Origin: Chlorobiaceae bacterium
GTDB taxonomy: Bacteria > Bacteroidota > Chlorobiia > Chlorobiales > Chlorobiaceae
DNA: 64,000 nt
Assembly (NCBI GenBank): GCA_013335405.1
Contig: JAAXVR010000001.1
Span: 62,001 to 126,000, forward strand
Direction: 5' to 3'
This document shows positions 39,298-49,436 of the stretch, piece after piece. The notes beneath the pieces are model-generated. The model made no database searches, was not told the DNA's origin, and saw only the letters and a list, made by a program, of their open reading frames with translations. The position numbers and the translations under genes are program-made. How positions within the stretch are numbered: position 1 is the first letter of the stretch; each line of letters begins with the position of its first letter.

Positions 39298-41733
39298 GTG
39301 GCAAAAAAAACAAAAATCGCCAGAGAGAACGGTAAAACAGGCAAAACGCCAATCGACAGGGATATCCTGACGAAAGAGCTGACAGGTATCCTGCTCATGC
39401 TGCTTTCGCTTTTCCTCATCTGCGCCATCCTGAGTTTCCATCCGGAAGACGAAACCGCGTTCGGTACCCTCGCCTGGCATGATATCTTCAGCAAGGCCGC
39501 AGGTGAAGCCGCACGCGAAATCCGAAATCCCTTCGGCCTTATCGGAGCTCGGCTTTCCTCCTTTTTCATCCGGTCCTTCCTGGGCTATCCCTTCATTCTC
39601 ACCATTCTTTCGGTGCTCTACTGCGGATGGTCGGTGATTCGTTCGAACAGCCTCAAGCCGGCCCTTTTCTTTTTTCTTTACAGCGCGTTTATTACCGTCG
39701 ATGCCGCCCTCATGTTCGGGTTGACCTCGGAGCCTTACAGCGACGTGATGTCAGGAGCAATCGGGCGGATGCTCGCCTCCCTCCTCTCGCGTGCTATCGG
39801 TATGACGGGAGCATGGGTTTTTGCCGGAGTTGTCGCCCTTCTGCTTACGTTCTACATGGGGCGAAATGTCCTGACGGCACTTTCGGAAGGAGCTTCGACA
39901 CTGAACGCGGGTATTTCCGGTTCGCTTTCCGGCCTCGGCGCATGGCTGGCTGAAAGACGTAAAAAAAAAGATGAAAACCGGAGAGTGAAGGAAGCAGAAA
40001 GGCGGGAGAAGCAGGAGCACCGGCTTGGAGAAAAGGCTGAAAAGAAAAAAAAACCGCAGAGTGATTCCCCCCTTTCACACGCCACCGTCATCGACGGTTC
40101 AATTCCGGAGGACCTCTCTTTTCAGGCGCCTCCTCCTGCAACTCCCCCTGAAGAAACTCCTCTTCCGCAGCTTCCCGGCGAGCCCGAAATGGTTATTCGT
40201 CAGGGCGTACGAGAAAAGGAAGCCGATCTTGACGAACGGCAGATGAAGGTGAAAACCAGGGACAGGGAGCCCTACCGGTTCCCTTCCGTCGACCTGCTTG
40301 AAAAAAGTACCGACGACGGCGACCGGATCGACGAACACCAGCTCGCCGAAAGCAAGAGGAAGCTGCTCGAGAAGCTCAATATCTACAAAATCGAGGTGGT
40401 GAGGATTTCCACCACGGTTGGACCGCGCGTCACGCTGTTCGAAATGGAACTGGCGCCGGATGTGAAGGTCAGCCGGGTAAAGGCTCTGGAGAACGACCTC
40501 GCCATGGCTCTCGCCGCCAGGGGTATCAGGATCATCGCGCCGATTCCGGGCAAAAATGCGGTAGGGGTCGAAATCCCGAACGGCAAGCCCAAAAACGTTC
40601 TGCTTCGCTCGGTGCTGCAGGTCGAAAAGTTCAAGAACAGCAAGCTGACACTGCCCGTCGTCCTGGGAAAAACCATCGCGAACGAGGTCTACATCGACGA
40701 CCTCACGGCCATGCCCCACCTCCTCATCGCCGGTGCCACCGGAGCCGGAAAGTCGGTCTGCATCAATGTCATCATCTCCAGCCTCCTCTATTCCTGCAGC
40801 CCTGACAAGGTGCAGTTCGTGCTGATCGATCCGAAAAGGGTGGAACTCTTCCATTACCAATATCTGAAAAATCATTTTCTTGTCCGTTTTCCCGGCCTCG
40901 ATGAACAGATCATCACGGACCCGCAGAAAGCGGTCTATGCACTCAAGTGCGTCGAAAAGGAGATGGAGCACCGGTATGAAACTCTCGAGAAAGCGGGTGT
41001 CCGCAATATCGGCGACTACAACCGCCGCAAACCTGCCGAGGCAATGTTCTATCTCGTGGTCGTGATCGACGAACTGGCTGACCTCATGATAACCGCAGGA
41101 AGGGATGTCGAGGAACCCATCACGAGGCTCGCTCAGCTTTCGAGGGCTGTCGGCATTCACCTCATCGTGGCTACCCAGCGTCCCTCGGTGGATGTCATCA
41201 CCGGTATCATCAAGGCCAATTTCCCTTCGAGGATAGCATTCCAGGTGGCAAGCAAGGTGGATTCCCGCACGATACTCGACGGCTCCGGGGCTGAGCAGCT
41301 GCTCGGCAACGGCGACATGCTCTACCAGCCTGCAAGCCAGCCAAAGTCCATGAGGCTGCAGAGTCCGTATGTCTCTTCAGGTGAAGTGGAAGCGATCACC
41401 ACGTTCATCGGGAACCAGCATGCATTGAAGAACATCTACATGCTCCCTGCGGGGGAGATGCAGAAAGGGAACCAGAACTCGCAGGGCTACCAGGAAAAGG
41501 AAGGAAGGGACAGCATGTTCGAGGATGCTGCGCGGCTTGTGGTCATGCATCAGCAGGCAAGCGTTTCGCTGCTTCAGCGGAGGCTCAGGCTTGGTTTCAG
41601 TCGTGCGGCAAGGGTCATGGACCAGCTCGAATACAACGGGATCGTCAGCCAGGCTGACGGAAGCAGGCCAAGGGAAGTCCTCGTCAGCAATGAAGACTCC
41701 CTCGAACTGTTATTGAGAAACCTCGACGATTGA
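39298..41733 (+). CDS. ftsK: DNA translocase FtsK/SpoIIIE
   Basis: An 811-residue FtsK. Membrane helices fill about 25-190. They are followed by a charged linker rich in Lys, Arg and Pro (about 215-320), then the alpha/beta motor with Walker A GATGAGKS (479-486) and Walker B VVVIDELADL. The winged-helix gamma domain (about 745-811) recognises polar KOPS-type sites. The protein pumps the chromosome terminus through the closing septum and activates XerCD. The start codon is GTG; no ATG lies nearby before the first membrane helix. It is convergent with the nifU-like gene, seven bases away. Confidence 0.95.
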   Translation: MAKKTKIARENGKTGKTPIDRDILTKELTGILLMLLSLFLICAILSFHPEDETAFGTLAWHDIFSKAAGEAAREIRNPFGLIGARLSSFFIRSFLGYPFILTILSVLYCGWSVIRSNSLKPALFFFLYSAFITVDAALMFGLTSEPYSDVMSGAIGRMLASLLSRAIGMTGAWVFAGVVALLLTFYMGRNVLTALSEGASTLNAGISGSLSGLGAWLAERRKKKDENRRVKEAERREKQEHRLGEKAEKKKKPQSDSPLSHATVIDGSIPEDLSFQAPPPATPPEETPLPQLPGEPEMVIRQGVREKEADLDERQMKVKTRDREPYRFPSVDLLEKSTDDGDRIDEHQLAESKRKLLEKLNIYKIEVVRISTTVGPRVTLFEMELAPDVKVSRVKALENDLAMALAARGIRIIAPIPGKNAVGVEIPNGKPKNVLLRSVLQVEKFKNSKLTLPVVLGKTIANEVYIDDLTAMPHLLIAGATGAGKSVCINVIISSLLYSCSPDKVQFVLIDPKRVELFHYQYLKNHFLVRFPGLDEQIITDPQKAVYALKCVEKEMEHRYETLEKAGVRNIGDYNRRKPAEAMFYLVVVIDELADLMITAGRDVEEPITRLAQLSRAVGIHLIVATQRPSVDVITGIIKANFPSRIAFQVASKVDSRTILDGSGAEQLLGNGDMLYQPASQPKSMRLQSPYVSSGEVEAITTFIGNQHALKNIYMLPAGEMQKGNQNSQGYQEKEGRDSMFEDAARLVVMHQQASVSLLQRRLRLGFSRAARVMDQLEYNGIVSQADGSRPREVLVSNEDSLELLLRNLDD

Positions 41734-41740
41734 AATCAGC

Positions 41741-42001
41741 TTAAACCGATTCTACGCGGGCAATTTCCGGAATAGCCTTCTTGATTGCCTGTTCGACACC
41801 TGCGCGGAGCGTCAGGGTGCTCATCGGGCATGAACCGCATGCGCCAAGGAGCTTGACATCAACAACCATATCTTTCGTGATGCCGACAAGCTGGCAGTCG
41901 CCGCCGTCCACCTGAAGATAGGGGCGTACGGTTTCAAGGGCGGCGATGACCCTGTTGTAGAGGGCATCGTTGTTTGGCAGGTATTCTTTGGTGGTACTCA
42001 T
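41741..42001 (-). CDS. NifU C-terminal domain (Nfu-type) iron-sulfur scaffold
   Basis: An 86-residue stand-alone NifU_C domain. It contains YLQVDGGDCQLVGI and the cluster-binding CxxC in LLGACGSCPMS. Such Nfu proteins receive or deliver [4Fe-4S] clusters to apo-enzymes. It lies about 110 bases downstream of mrp on the same strand, giving a two-gene Fe-S delivery unit. Green sulfur bacteria need many clusters for their type I reaction centre, ferredoxins and nitrogenase. Confidence 0.93.
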   Translation of the reverse strand: MSTTKEYLPNNDALYNRVIAALETVRPYLQVDGGDCQLVGITKDMVVDVKLLGACGSCPMSTLTLRAGVEQAIKKAIPEIARVESV

Positions 42002-42113
42002 GATGGTTTCCGTTTTACGATTGTTGTGTGTTTTCTTGCGGCATGGACTGTTTCAGCTTTGATAGAGCTAATATCAAACCTGGCATGCAAAAAAACAACA
42101 AGGGCACCGCTAT

Positions 42114-43193
42114 TTATTTTCTGCAGGAACGTTCCGCGTTCGTTATTGACATCCTGCGTGCAACTTCCATGGAAGCCTCGCTGATGGCCTTCGCCGCCGC
42201 CGATTCCGGCCTGCCGATGACGTAAGGGAGCCCGGCATCGCCGCCTTCACGAACTCCCCTGTCGATCGGGATGGCACCGAGGAATGCTATCCCCTGGGTT
42301 TTCGCGAAGATTTCCCCGCCGTGGTGACCGAAAATGTAATCTTTCGTTCCGTCCGGAAGTTCGTAGTAGCTCATGTTCTCCAGAAGCCCAAGGATCGGGA
42401 CATGCACCTTTCGGAACATACTGACGGCTTTCGCAACGTCTGCCAGAGCGACATCCTGGGGAGTGGTGACAATGACGACACCGCTGAGCGGCAGGGTCTG
42501 TGAAAGGGTGATCTGGATGTCGCCGGTGCCAGGGGGCAGGTCGAAAATCAGGTAGTCGAGATCCTGCCAGTCCACGTCGCTGATGAACTGCTTGATGGCG
42601 CTCGATGCCATGGGTCCGCGCCAGATGATGGCGGTTTCGCTGTCGACGAGGAAGCCTATGGACATGAGCCTGACTCCGAACTTTTCGAGAGGGATGATCC
42701 GCTTGTCGGCCACCTCCGGCTTCGTATTCTGCAGGCCGAACATGGTGGGAATACTGGGGCCGTAGAGGTCAGCATCGATAAGACCGACTTTTGCTCCTGT
42801 CGCGGCGAGGCTGACGGCAAGGTTTGCCGCGAAAGTTGATTTGCCTACGCCGCCCTTGCCCGATGCGACGGCAATGATGTTCTTCACGTTTTTCAGCGGG
42901 CGCTCATGCTCGCAATGGTGGCCGCCGCCGGATGAGGTGACCCTCGATTTCAGATTCACCGTAACGTCTGCCGCATCGGGGACGAACTTCCTTACGGCAT
43001 CGATGCAGGCATTTTTTATCTGCTCTTTCATCGGGCATGCCGGAGTGGTGAGGACGACGCTGAACGAAACATTTTCATGTTCGTCGATCTCGATATCCTC
43101 GATCATGGCGAGCGTGACAAGGTCTTTTTTGAGGTCGGGTTCCATGACGGAGCTGAGCGCCTCGTAAATATGTGATTCCTGTACTCTGGACAT
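42114..43193 (-). CDS. mrp: Mrp/ApbC/NBP35 family P-loop ATPase with N-terminal DUF59
   Basis: A 359-residue protein. Residues about 5-85 form the DUF59/MIP18 domain. The deviant Walker A SGKGGVGKST is at 111-120, followed by GLIDADLYGPS and FDLPPGTGDI. The family carries or transfers [4Fe-4S] clusters. The CxxC pair that many Mrp proteins have in the C-terminal third is missing: the segment reads ENMSYYELPDGTKDYIFG, a variant also known from Bacteroidetes. The adjacent NifU_C protein supplies a CxxC. der lies 47 bases upstream in the same direction. Confidence 0.93.
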   Translation of the reverse strand: MSRVQESHIYEALSSVMEPDLKKDLVTLAMIEDIEIDEHENVSFSVVLTTPACPMKEQIKNACIDAVRKFVPDAADVTVNLKSRVTSSGGGHHCEHERPLKNVKNIIAVASGKGGVGKSTFAANLAVSLAATGAKVGLIDADLYGPSIPTMFGLQNTKPEVADKRIIPLEKFGVRLMSIGFLVDSETAIIWRGPMASSAIKQFISDVDWQDLDYLIFDLPPGTGDIQITLSQTLPLSGVVIVTTPQDVALADVAKAVSMFRKVHVPILGLLENMSYYELPDGTKDYIFGHHGGEIFAKTQGIAFLGAIPIDRGVREGGDAGLPYVIGRPESAAAKAISEASMEVARRMSITNAERSCRK

Positions 43194-43240
43194 TCGTTAT
43201 TGCTGGTTGGCTGTTTTTGAAAATGATAGCTGAAATAGTC

Positions 43241-44557
43241 CTATTTGCGCTGGAAGCGCAGGGAAACGGGGACTCCTTCGAGCGGGAAGCTTTCGCGCAG
43301 CTTCTTTTCGAGGAATTTCCGGAAATTGTCCTGCACAAGTTCGGGATCGTTACAGAAAAAAGCGAATACCGGCCATGGCGCATCGATCTGTGTCATGTAT
43401 TTGATTTTCAGTTCCCTGCCCGATTTCGTCGAAGGGTGCTTCTGGCAGAGCGCTTCCTCGAGGAACTTGTTGAGGCGGCTTGTGCTTGTTTTCCTTTTCA
43501 GGGTCAGACTGATCTCCCTTGCCGCATCGATTGCCCTGTAGAGGTTCTTTTTCGTCAGGGCGGAAATGAACATCACGGGAATGAACGAAAGGTTGCCCAT
43601 GAGTGAACGGAGATTGTCTTCGTAAAGCTTGCTGGTCTTCGAGTCTTTTTCGATGAGGTCCCATTTGTTCACCAGCAGCAGAACGCCTTTATGGCGCTCG
43701 AGGGCCATGTGGATGATCTTCATGTCCTGTTTTTCCAGCCCGGCATCCGCGTCGAGCAGCACAAGGACGACGTTGCATCGCTCGATTGCCTTTTCTGTCC
43801 TGAGCGAGCTGTAGTATTCGATGCCGGCATCGATTTTCGTGCGTTTGCGCAAGCCAGCCGTATCGATGAGCACGAATTCATTGCGGTTCCGGATGAAACG
43901 GCTGTCGATGGCGTCTCGGGTCGTGCCGGGAATGCTGGTTACGATCTGGCGGTTCGAACCGAGCAGGGCATTCACGAAGCTCGATTTGCCGACATTGGGC
44001 CTTCCCACCACGGCAATCCTGATTGCACCGTCTTCCTCTTCTCCTTCGATTTCCAGGGAGGGGAGCGCTTCAAGCACGTCGTCAAGCAGATCGGCCACCC
44101 CGCTGCCGTCCTTCGCGGAAATCTGGTAAGGCCTGGTGAAACCGGTGCTGATGAAGGATTCCGCATCGATGGAAAGCGATGGACTTTCAACCTTGTTGAC
44201 CACCAGGAATACCGGTTTGTCAGTGTAATTTCTTATGAGCAGCTTCGCGAGTTCGAGGTCGTCGTAGGTAAGACCGGAACGGACATCGGTGACGAAAATC
44301 ACGGTGTCGGCATCGCTGATGGCGGTGAGAGTCTGTTCGAGCATGGCCGTGCCGATAAGGTCGCTCTGGGCGGTATTGTAGCCGCCGGTATCCATCAGGA
44401 GGAACTGTTTTCCCTGCCACTCGCCTTCTGCGATGTGCCGGTCCCTCGTTACACCCGGCGTGCTGTCGACGATGGCGCTCCGCTGGCGGAGAATCCTGTT
44501 GAAAAGGGTCGATTTGCCGACGTTGGGTCGGCCGACAAGGGCGATCAAAGGCTTCAT
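43241..44557 (-). CDS. der: Ribosome-assembly GTPase Der (EngA)
   Basis: A 438-residue protein with two tandem GTPase domains and a KH-like C-terminal domain. The first G1 box is [12 protein letters not shown] (8-19) and the second is [12 protein letters not shown] (about 187-198). Each is followed by a DxxG box (MDTGG, IDTAGL) and an NKxD-type box (VNKVE in the first, VNKWD in the second). Der is needed for maturation of the 50S subunit. It is divergent from rplM with a 161-base AT-rich gap. Confidence 0.96.
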   Translation of the reverse strand: MKPLIALVGRPNVGKSTLFNRILRQRSAIVDSTPGVTRDRHIAEGEWQGKQFLLMDTGGYNTAQSDLIGTAMLEQTLTAISDADTVIFVTDVRSGLTYDDLELAKLLIRNYTDKPVFLVVNKVESPSLSIDAESFISTGFTRPYQISAKDGSGVADLLDDVLEALPSLEIEGEEEDGAIRIAVVGRPNVGKSSFVNALLGSNRQIVTSIPGTTRDAIDSRFIRNRNEFVLIDTAGLRKRTKIDAGIEYYSSLRTEKAIERCNVVLVLLDADAGLEKQDMKIIHMALERHKGVLLLVNKWDLIEKDSKTSKLYEDNLRSLMGNLSFIPVMFISALTKKNLYRAIDAAREISLTLKRKTSTSRLNKFLEEALCQKHPSTKSGRELKIKYMTQIDAPWPVFAFFCNDPELVQDNFRKFLEKKLRESFPLEGVPVSLRFQRK

Positions 44558-44606
44558 AGGAACTGGAATGCGGACTTGATGAAAAGGTTCCCGGTCATCC
44601 TGTAAC

Positions 44607-44645
44607 GGGGACTAAGTATACAATACAAATACAAGGTATAATTTG
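44607..44645 (+). promoter_or_regulatory. Possible promoter of the rplM-rpsI operon
   Basis: An AT-rich stretch between the divergent der and rplM genes contains TATAAT (44636-44641) followed by TTG, which fits a sigma-70 -10 element. No clear TTGACA lies at the right distance, so this is a guess from composition and position. Confidence 0.3.
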
Positions 44646-44718
44646 TAGAATTATGTGGAATATTTTACATTGCTAAACTTTATTTTTCGGAAAAGACCAG
44701 TTAATCTATCGCAAGCGT

Positions 44719-45168
44719 ATGAGCAAGACGTTAAGTTTCAAAACATATTCGGCAAAACCGGGTGAAGTCGAACGGAAGTGGTATGTCGTTGATGCCGATG
44801 GACAGGTGTTGGGCAGAATGGCCACCGAGATTGCCAGAGTCCTCAGGGGCAAGCATAAGCCGCAGTTCACACCGCATGTCGACACGGGTGATTTCATCAT
44901 TGTGACCAATGCGCAGAAAGTGATGCTCAGCGGCAGGAAAACCGAGCTGAAAACCTACTTTTCGCACTCCCAATATCCCGGCGGCGCCAAAATCGACCAT
45001 GTCAAGGACCTGCTGAAGAAAAAACCCGAAAGGGTCATCGAGGAAGCCGTCTGGGGCATGCTCCCTCACAACAACCTCGGTCGTCAGCTCTTCAGGAAGC
45101 TCAAGGTCTATGCCGGTACCGACCATCCGCATGCGGCGCAGTCACCGGTCGAAATGAAAGTCAACTAA
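44719..45168 (+). CDS. rplM: 50S ribosomal protein L13
   Basis: A 149-residue L13 with [19 protein letters not shown] near the start and the family's [11 protein letters not shown] towards the end. It is an early assembly protein of the large subunit. It precedes rpsI by 19 bases, the conserved bacterial order. The ribosome-binding site is weak. Confidence 0.98.
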   Translation: MSKTLSFKTYSAKPGEVERKWYVVDADGQVLGRMATEIARVLRGKHKPQFTPHVDTGDFIIVTNAQKVMLSGRKTELKTYFSHSQYPGGAKIDHVKDLLKKKPERVIEEAVWGMLPHNNLGRQLFRKLKVYAGTDHPHAAQSPVEMKVN

Positions 45169-45187
45169 ATCTAATAAAGAACAGGGA

Positions 45188-45577
45188 ATGAAAGAGGTTA
45201 TCGATACAGTCGGACGCCGTAAAACCTCGGTGGCCAGAGTGATTCTGTCTCCGGGAAAAGGTCGGGTGATCATCAACAAGCTGCCGGTCGAAGAGTATTT
45301 CAAGGATGAGTTCAAACGCCAGCAGGCGTTGAGACCGCTTGCCCTTACCGATAAAATGGACGAATTCGATATCAGGGTCAACGTGCAGGGCGGCGGCGTA
45401 AGCGGTCAGTCCGGTGCGGTCAGCCTCGCAATTGCAAGGGCACTTACCGAGCTCGACGAAACTTCGAGGGCCGTGCTGAAGACCGAGAAGCTTCTTACCA
45501 GGGATCCGCGTATGGTCGAGCGCAAGAAGTTCGGTCGCAAGAAAGCTCGCAAACGTTTCCAGTTCTCGAAACGTTGA
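45188..45577 (+). CDS. rpsI: 30S ribosomal protein S9
   Basis: A 129-residue S9 with [12 protein letters not shown] at the start, [20 protein letters not shown] in the middle and the basic tail ending [18 protein letters not shown]. The last residues reach the P-site tRNA in the ribosome. It is the second gene of the rplM operon. The 154-base gap before rpsB is unusually long for this cluster and is structured. Confidence 0.98.
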   Translation: MKEVIDTVGRRKTSVARVILSPGKGRVIINKLPVEEYFKDEFKRQQALRPLALTDKMDEFDIRVNVQGGGVSGQSGAVSLAIARALTELDETSRAVLKTEKLLTRDPRMVERKKFGRKKARKRFQFSKR

Positions 45578-45599
45578 TCTTTTTTGCCGTTTTTTAATA

Positions 45600-45731
45600 T
45601 TTCAGTAAAAAACAACGCATACCATGCCGCTCCGTCAAGGCGGAAAGAGCTCCCGGTAGTGTTCCGCGCCCAGCGCTGAATCCCGGGGAAAGCGGGTGTG
45701 GTAGAGGAATAACTAAAAAAAGGAACAACTC
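45600..45731 (+). promoter_or_regulatory. Candidate structured mRNA leader of rpsB-tsf
   Basis: The gap before rpsB is GC-rich and foldable. CCGC..GCGG forms a small hairpin near 45628-45643. CCCGG (about 45652-45656) can pair with CCGGG (about 45682-45686), enclosing a second hairpin GCGC-CCA-GCGC. The purine-rich GTGTGGTAGAGGAATAA stretch follows, then the AAGGA ribosome-binding site. Ribosomal operons are often controlled by their product binding such leaders; S2 autoregulation is known in gamma-proteobacteria. Assignment here is inference from structure and position. Confidence 0.4.
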
Positions 45732-46487
45732 ATGTCCTATTTTCAGCTTGATGACCTGCTCCGCGCCGGTGTCCACTTCGGTCACCTCGCACGACGCTGG
45801 AGCCCGAAGATGAAGCCGTATATCTTCATGGAGAAGAACGGCGTACACATCATCGATTTGCAGAAAACCCTCGTCATGGCCGATGATGCCCTGAAAGCCC
45901 TCGAAGCGATCGCTTCCACAGGAAGGGAGATCATGCTTGTCGGTACGAAGAAACAGGCTAAAATGATCATCTCCGAAGAAGCGGTCCGCGCAGGCATGCC
46001 TTACGTCTGCGAGCGCTGGCTCGGCGGCATGCTCACCAATTTTTCGACCATCCGCCAGAGCATCCGTCGCATGAACTCGATCGAGCGCATGGCTACGGAC
46101 GGTACGTTCGATATGATCACCAAGAAAGAGCGTCTCATGCTTGCACGTGAAAAGGACAAGCTCATGAGGGTGCTCGGAGGTATCGCCAACATGAACAGGC
46201 TGCCTGCCGCGCTCTTCGTTGTCGATATCAAGAAAGAGCATATCGCGGTGAAGGAAGCCCGCACGCTCGGCATACCCATTTTTGCGATGGTCGATACGAA
46301 CTGCGATCCGGAGCTTATCGACTATGTGATCCCGGCCAACGACGACGCTATCCGTTCCATCCAGCTCATGGTCAGGGCCATTGCCGACACGATTCTGAAC
46401 GCGAGGCAGCAGAAGGTCGAACAGGAAGTCATCGCCGAGATGGACGAGGAAGTCCCCGATGAAGAAAAAGAAGAGATCAGCGAGTAA
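45732..46487 (+). CDS. rpsB: 30S ribosomal protein S2
   Basis: A 251-residue S2 with [19 protein letters not shown] at the start, [19 protein letters not shown] in the middle, and [14 protein letters not shown] then [13 protein letters not shown] in the C-terminal half. An acidic tail of about 20 residues rich in Glu ends the protein. It is followed by tsf after 36 bases, the universal bacterial order. Confidence 0.98.
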   Translation: MSYFQLDDLLRAGVHFGHLARRWSPKMKPYIFMEKNGVHIIDLQKTLVMADDALKALEAIASTGREIMLVGTKKQAKMIISEEAVRAGMPYVCERWLGGMLTNFSTIRQSIRRMNSIERMATDGTFDMITKKERLMLAREKDKLMRVLGGIANMNRLPAALFVVDIKKEHIAVKEARTLGIPIFAMVDTNCDPELIDYVIPANDDAIRSIQLMVRAIADTILNARQQKVEQEVIAEMDEEVPDEEKEEISE

Positions 46488-46523
46488 CGGAATACAACAC
46501 TTCAAGACGTAAGAGAGCGTGCA

Positions 46524-47390
46524 ATGAGCCAGATTTCAGCATCAGATGTAAAGAATCTTCGTGATATCACAGGCGTCGGTATGATGGACTGCAAGAAAGC
46601 CCTCGAAGAGAGCGCCGGAGATATGCAGAAAGCCATCGAATACCTTCGCAAGAAAGGGGCCGCCCTTGCCGCGAAACGTGAAGGCAAGGAAACGGGCGAG
46701 GGCATGATCTGCATCAGGATCGCCCCGGACCGTAAAAGCGGTATTATCCTCGAACTCAACTGCGAGACCGATTTCGTCGCCAGGGGCGATGACTTCACCG
46801 GGTTTGCCGGAGCTCTTGCAGAGACAGCTCTTTCCGGTCGTATCGCTTCAACGGAAACGCTGATGTCGCAGAACCTCGGCGACACGTACGGAGGCGAAAC
46901 CGTCGAAAATGCAATCATGACCCTCACAGGCAAGCTCGGCGAAAAGATCCATCTGAGGCACCTTGTCTTCTGCGATGCATCGGACGGACTTGTCGAAGGG
47001 TATACCCATCCGGGAGCGCAGCTCGGTGCTATCGTTCGTCTGGTAACCGACAAGCCGGAACTCGTCGGCGATCTGGCGAAAGATCTCGCAATGCAGGTAG
47101 CCGCGGCAGCTCCGGTGGTGACAAGCCGAGCCGATGTTCCAGCGGACTATATCGCCAGTGAATCGGATATCTATCGCCAGCAGGCGCTCGGACAGGGAAA
47201 GAAAGAGGAGTTTGTCGACAAGATCGTTATCGGCAGGCTCGAGAAGTACTACCAGGAAGTGGTACTGACCGAACAGTCATTTATCAAGGACAGCAATATG
47301 AAAGTGTCCGATGTCCTGGCCGACTTCCGAAAGAAACAGCAGGCGAAGGTAGAAGTATCGTCTTTTGTTCGCTACCAGCTGGGAGAGTAA
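46524..47390 (+). CDS. tsf: Elongation factor Ts
   Basis: A 288-residue EF-Ts with the N-terminal UBA-like domain ([20 protein letters not shown]) and the core [17 protein letters not shown] that displaces nucleotide from EF-Tu. It recharges EF-Tu with GTP. A strong terminator directly follows the stop codon, closing the rpsB-tsf unit and separating it from pyrH. Confidence 0.98.
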   Translation: MSQISASDVKNLRDITGVGMMDCKKALEESAGDMQKAIEYLRKKGAALAAKREGKETGEGMICIRIAPDRKSGIILELNCETDFVARGDDFTGFAGALAETALSGRIASTETLMSQNLGDTYGGETVENAIMTLTGKLGEKIHLRHLVFCDASDGLVEGYTHPGAQLGAIVRLVTDKPELVGDLAKDLAMQVAAAAPVVTSRADVPADYIASESDIYRQQALGQGKKEEFVDKIVIGRLEKYYQEVVLTEQSFIKDSNMKVSDVLADFRKKQQAKVEVSSFVRYQLGE

Positions 47391-47393
47391 ATG

Positions 47394-47425
47394 AAAAAAG
47401 CCTCGTTGATCGAGGCTTTTTTTTT
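47394..47425 (+). terminator. Rho-independent terminator after tsf
   Basis: GCCTCG (47400-47405), loop TTGAT, then CGAGGC (47411-47416) followed by nine T residues. An A-rich run before the stem pairs with the T-run to extend it. It begins four bases after the tsf stop codon. Confidence 0.93.
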
Positions 47426-47478
47426 GTTCGCAGCCGCCAAGCGGCGTTTTATAAAACCTTGCTCAGGAGGAGACGTCT

Positions 47479-48198
47479 ATGTTGCAGTATAAGCGCATCT
47501 TGCTGAAATTGAGCGGCGAAGCTCTTGCCGGAAAAGAAGGTTACGGAATCGATGCCGAAATGCTTCACCGGTATGCCGAGGAAATAAGGGAAGCAATAGA
47601 GATGGGCGCCCAGATTGCGCTCGTCATCGGCGGCGGAAACATTTTCCGTGGCATGTCGGAAGCTGCCGCCAACATGGACAGGGTCCAGGCTGACTACATG
47701 GGCATGCTTGCAACGGTCATCAACTCACTGGCATTCCAGGATGCGCTCGAAAGCCGCGGCATCTTCACCAGGCTGCAGACGGCCATCAAGATGGAGCAGA
47801 TCGCCGAACCGTTCATAAAACGCAGGGCTATCCGCCACCTCGAAAAGGGCCGGGTGGTGATATTCGGCGCAGGTACCGGAAACCCCTACTTCACAACCGA
47901 TACGGCAGCTTCGCTCAGGGCCATCGAAATCGAGGCGGATGTCATCGTTAAAGGCACGAGGGTGAACGGCGTGTATGATTCCGATCCTGAAAAAAACCCG
48001 AATGCCGAATTTTTCCCGAGGATAACATACCTTGACGTTATCCGCAAGAACCTCCGTGTGATGGACATGACAGCCATTACGCTCTGCAGGGAGAACGTTC
48101 TGCCGATTATTGTCATGAACATGAATGAAAAAGGGAATTTCACCCGACTGCTCCGGGGCGAAGAGATCGGGACGCTTGTCAAGGGGGATACGAACTAA
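47479..48198 (+). CDS. pyrH: Uridylate kinase
   Basis: A 239-residue UMP kinase of the amino-acid-kinase fold: [11 protein letters not shown] at the start, [26 protein letters not shown] and the [17 protein letters not shown] loop. It makes UDP from UMP for pyrimidine nucleotide synthesis. A GGAGGAG site precedes the ATG. It usually follows rpsB-tsf, as here. The frr gene that often comes next is absent; the last four bases overlap convergent recX. Confidence 0.97.
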   Translation: MLQYKRILLKLSGEALAGKEGYGIDAEMLHRYAEEIREAIEMGAQIALVIGGGNIFRGMSEAAANMDRVQADYMGMLATVINSLAFQDALESRGIFTRLQTAIKMEQIAEPFIKRRAIRHLEKGRVVIFGAGTGNPYFTTDTAASLRAIEIEADVIVKGTRVNGVYDSDPEKNPNAEFFPRITYLDVIRKNLRVMDMTAITLCRENVLPIIVMNMNEKGNFTRLLRGEEIGTLVKGDTN

Positions 48199-48686
48199 CA
48201 GGAATCCTCCCGATTCCCTATGCCAGGAAAGTACCGTTCAAGCGTTTCGCGTATCTCCTGCCATGCAAAGCCGCGGTTCCGGAGAAAAGACTCGAGCTTT
48301 TTTTTCCGGCTTGCTTCTGACGGCCCGTGAAGCAGGGCAAATTTCCTTTCAGCGGCCTGCATGCAAAGCGCACCGGTGTCGACTTCCCTGAGCAATTCAA
48401 CGATCATCGACTCAGGAACCCCTTTCCGTCGCAGTTCGGCACCGAGTTTCATTTTGCCGGAAGGTTTCCTTTTCGTGCGGCTTCCGATCATCTGCTCACC
48501 GAAATCACGGTCATCGAGAAGACCCTTCATGCAGAGCTGCTCGATAACCTGGCCGGTACATTCCTCCTCGAACCCTTTCTTCCGGAGTTTCCTCCGGAGT
48601 TCTTCCATGCTGTGGCTGCGCATTCCGAGCAGCTTCAGGGCAAAGACCATGGGGGAATCAGGACTATTTTCCGGATGTGATTTCAT
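48195..48686 (-). CDS. recX: Regulatory protein RecX
   Basis: A 163-residue RecX with the helical repeats typical of the family: [33 protein letters not shown] and [18 protein letters not shown]. RecX inhibits RecA filaments. It is normally found near recA, but here it is the last gene of the branched-chain amino acid transporter operon, 33 bases after livF and in the same direction. Functional linkage is unlikely; shared transcription is. Confidence 0.9.
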   Translation of the reverse strand: MKSHPENSPDSPMVFALKLLGMRSHSMEELRRKLRKKGFEEECTGQVIEQLCMKGLLDDRDFGEQMIGSRTKRKPSGKMKLGAELRRKGVPESMIVELLREVDTGALCMQAAERKFALLHGPSEASRKKKLESFLRNRGFAWQEIRETLERYFPGIGNREDSC

Positions 48687-48719
48687 ATGCGTTACCTGTA
48701 CCTGAAACTGCTGAAGCGC

Positions 48720-49436
48720 TTATCCGAGGTATGCTTCGATGACGGAGGGATCTCTTGCCAGTTCGGAGCTTGGCCCTTCGAGCACTACCGTTCCATTTTC
48801 GAGGATATATGCCCTGTCAGACACGGCGAGGGCATTTTTTGCGAACTGTTCGGAAAGAAGAATGGTCGTTCCTGCCCTGCGTAAACCCACGATTGCCTCG
48901 AATACTTCTTTCAGAACGATGGGAGCGAGCCCCAGTGACGGCTCGTCGAGTATCACCATGCGCGGTTTGGCCATGAGCACCCGTCCGATAGCGAGCATCT
49001 GCTGTTCGCCGCCCGAAAGGCTTCCGGCCTGCTGCGACTTCCTGTCCATCAATATCGGGAACATCCCGTAGATTTTCTCGAGATCTCCCGATGCTTTTTT
49101 TCGGAACGGACCTATGGACGGGAGCCGGGGGAATGCTCCAAGGAGCAGGTTTTCCTCGACGGAAAGCGGGGCGAAGACTCGTCGGCCTTCCGGGCAGAGG
49201 CAAAGGCCTTTTCTCGATATGCTGCTGGCACATAGCCCGGTAATATCCCGCCCGTTGAAAACAATACGTCCTTTCTCAGGGATGAGAAGCCCGCAAAGTG
49301 TTTTTGCGAGTGTGCTTTTACCAGCCCCGTTTGCGCCGACAAGTGCAACGCAGCTTCCTTCGGGCACTTCTATGGTAATCCCCTTGAGAACGTTGGACCC
49401 TCCATATCCGGCGAATATGTTTTCAGCTTTCAGCAT
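48720..49436 (-). CDS. livF: Branched-chain amino acid ABC transporter ATPase, LivF type
   Basis: A 238-residue ABC ATPase with Walker A GANGAGKST (34-42), signature LSGGEQQMLAIGRVLM and Walker B MVILDEPSLGLAP, the last being typical of LivF. It powers the importer together with the LivG domain encoded just upstream. Its start overlaps the livMG stop by seven bases, so the two are translationally coupled. Confidence 0.92.
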   Translation of the reverse strand: MLKAENIFAGYGGSNVLKGITIEVPEGSCVALVGANGAGKSTLAKTLCGLLIPEKGRIVFNGRDITGLCASSISRKGLCLCPEGRRVFAPLSVEENLLLGAFPRLPSIGPFRKKASGDLEKIYGMFPILMDRKSQQAGSLSGGEQQMLAIGRVLMAKPRMVILDEPSLGLAPIVLKEVFEAIVGLRRAGTTILLSEQFAKNALAVSDRAYILENGTVVLEGPSSELARDPSVIEAYLG

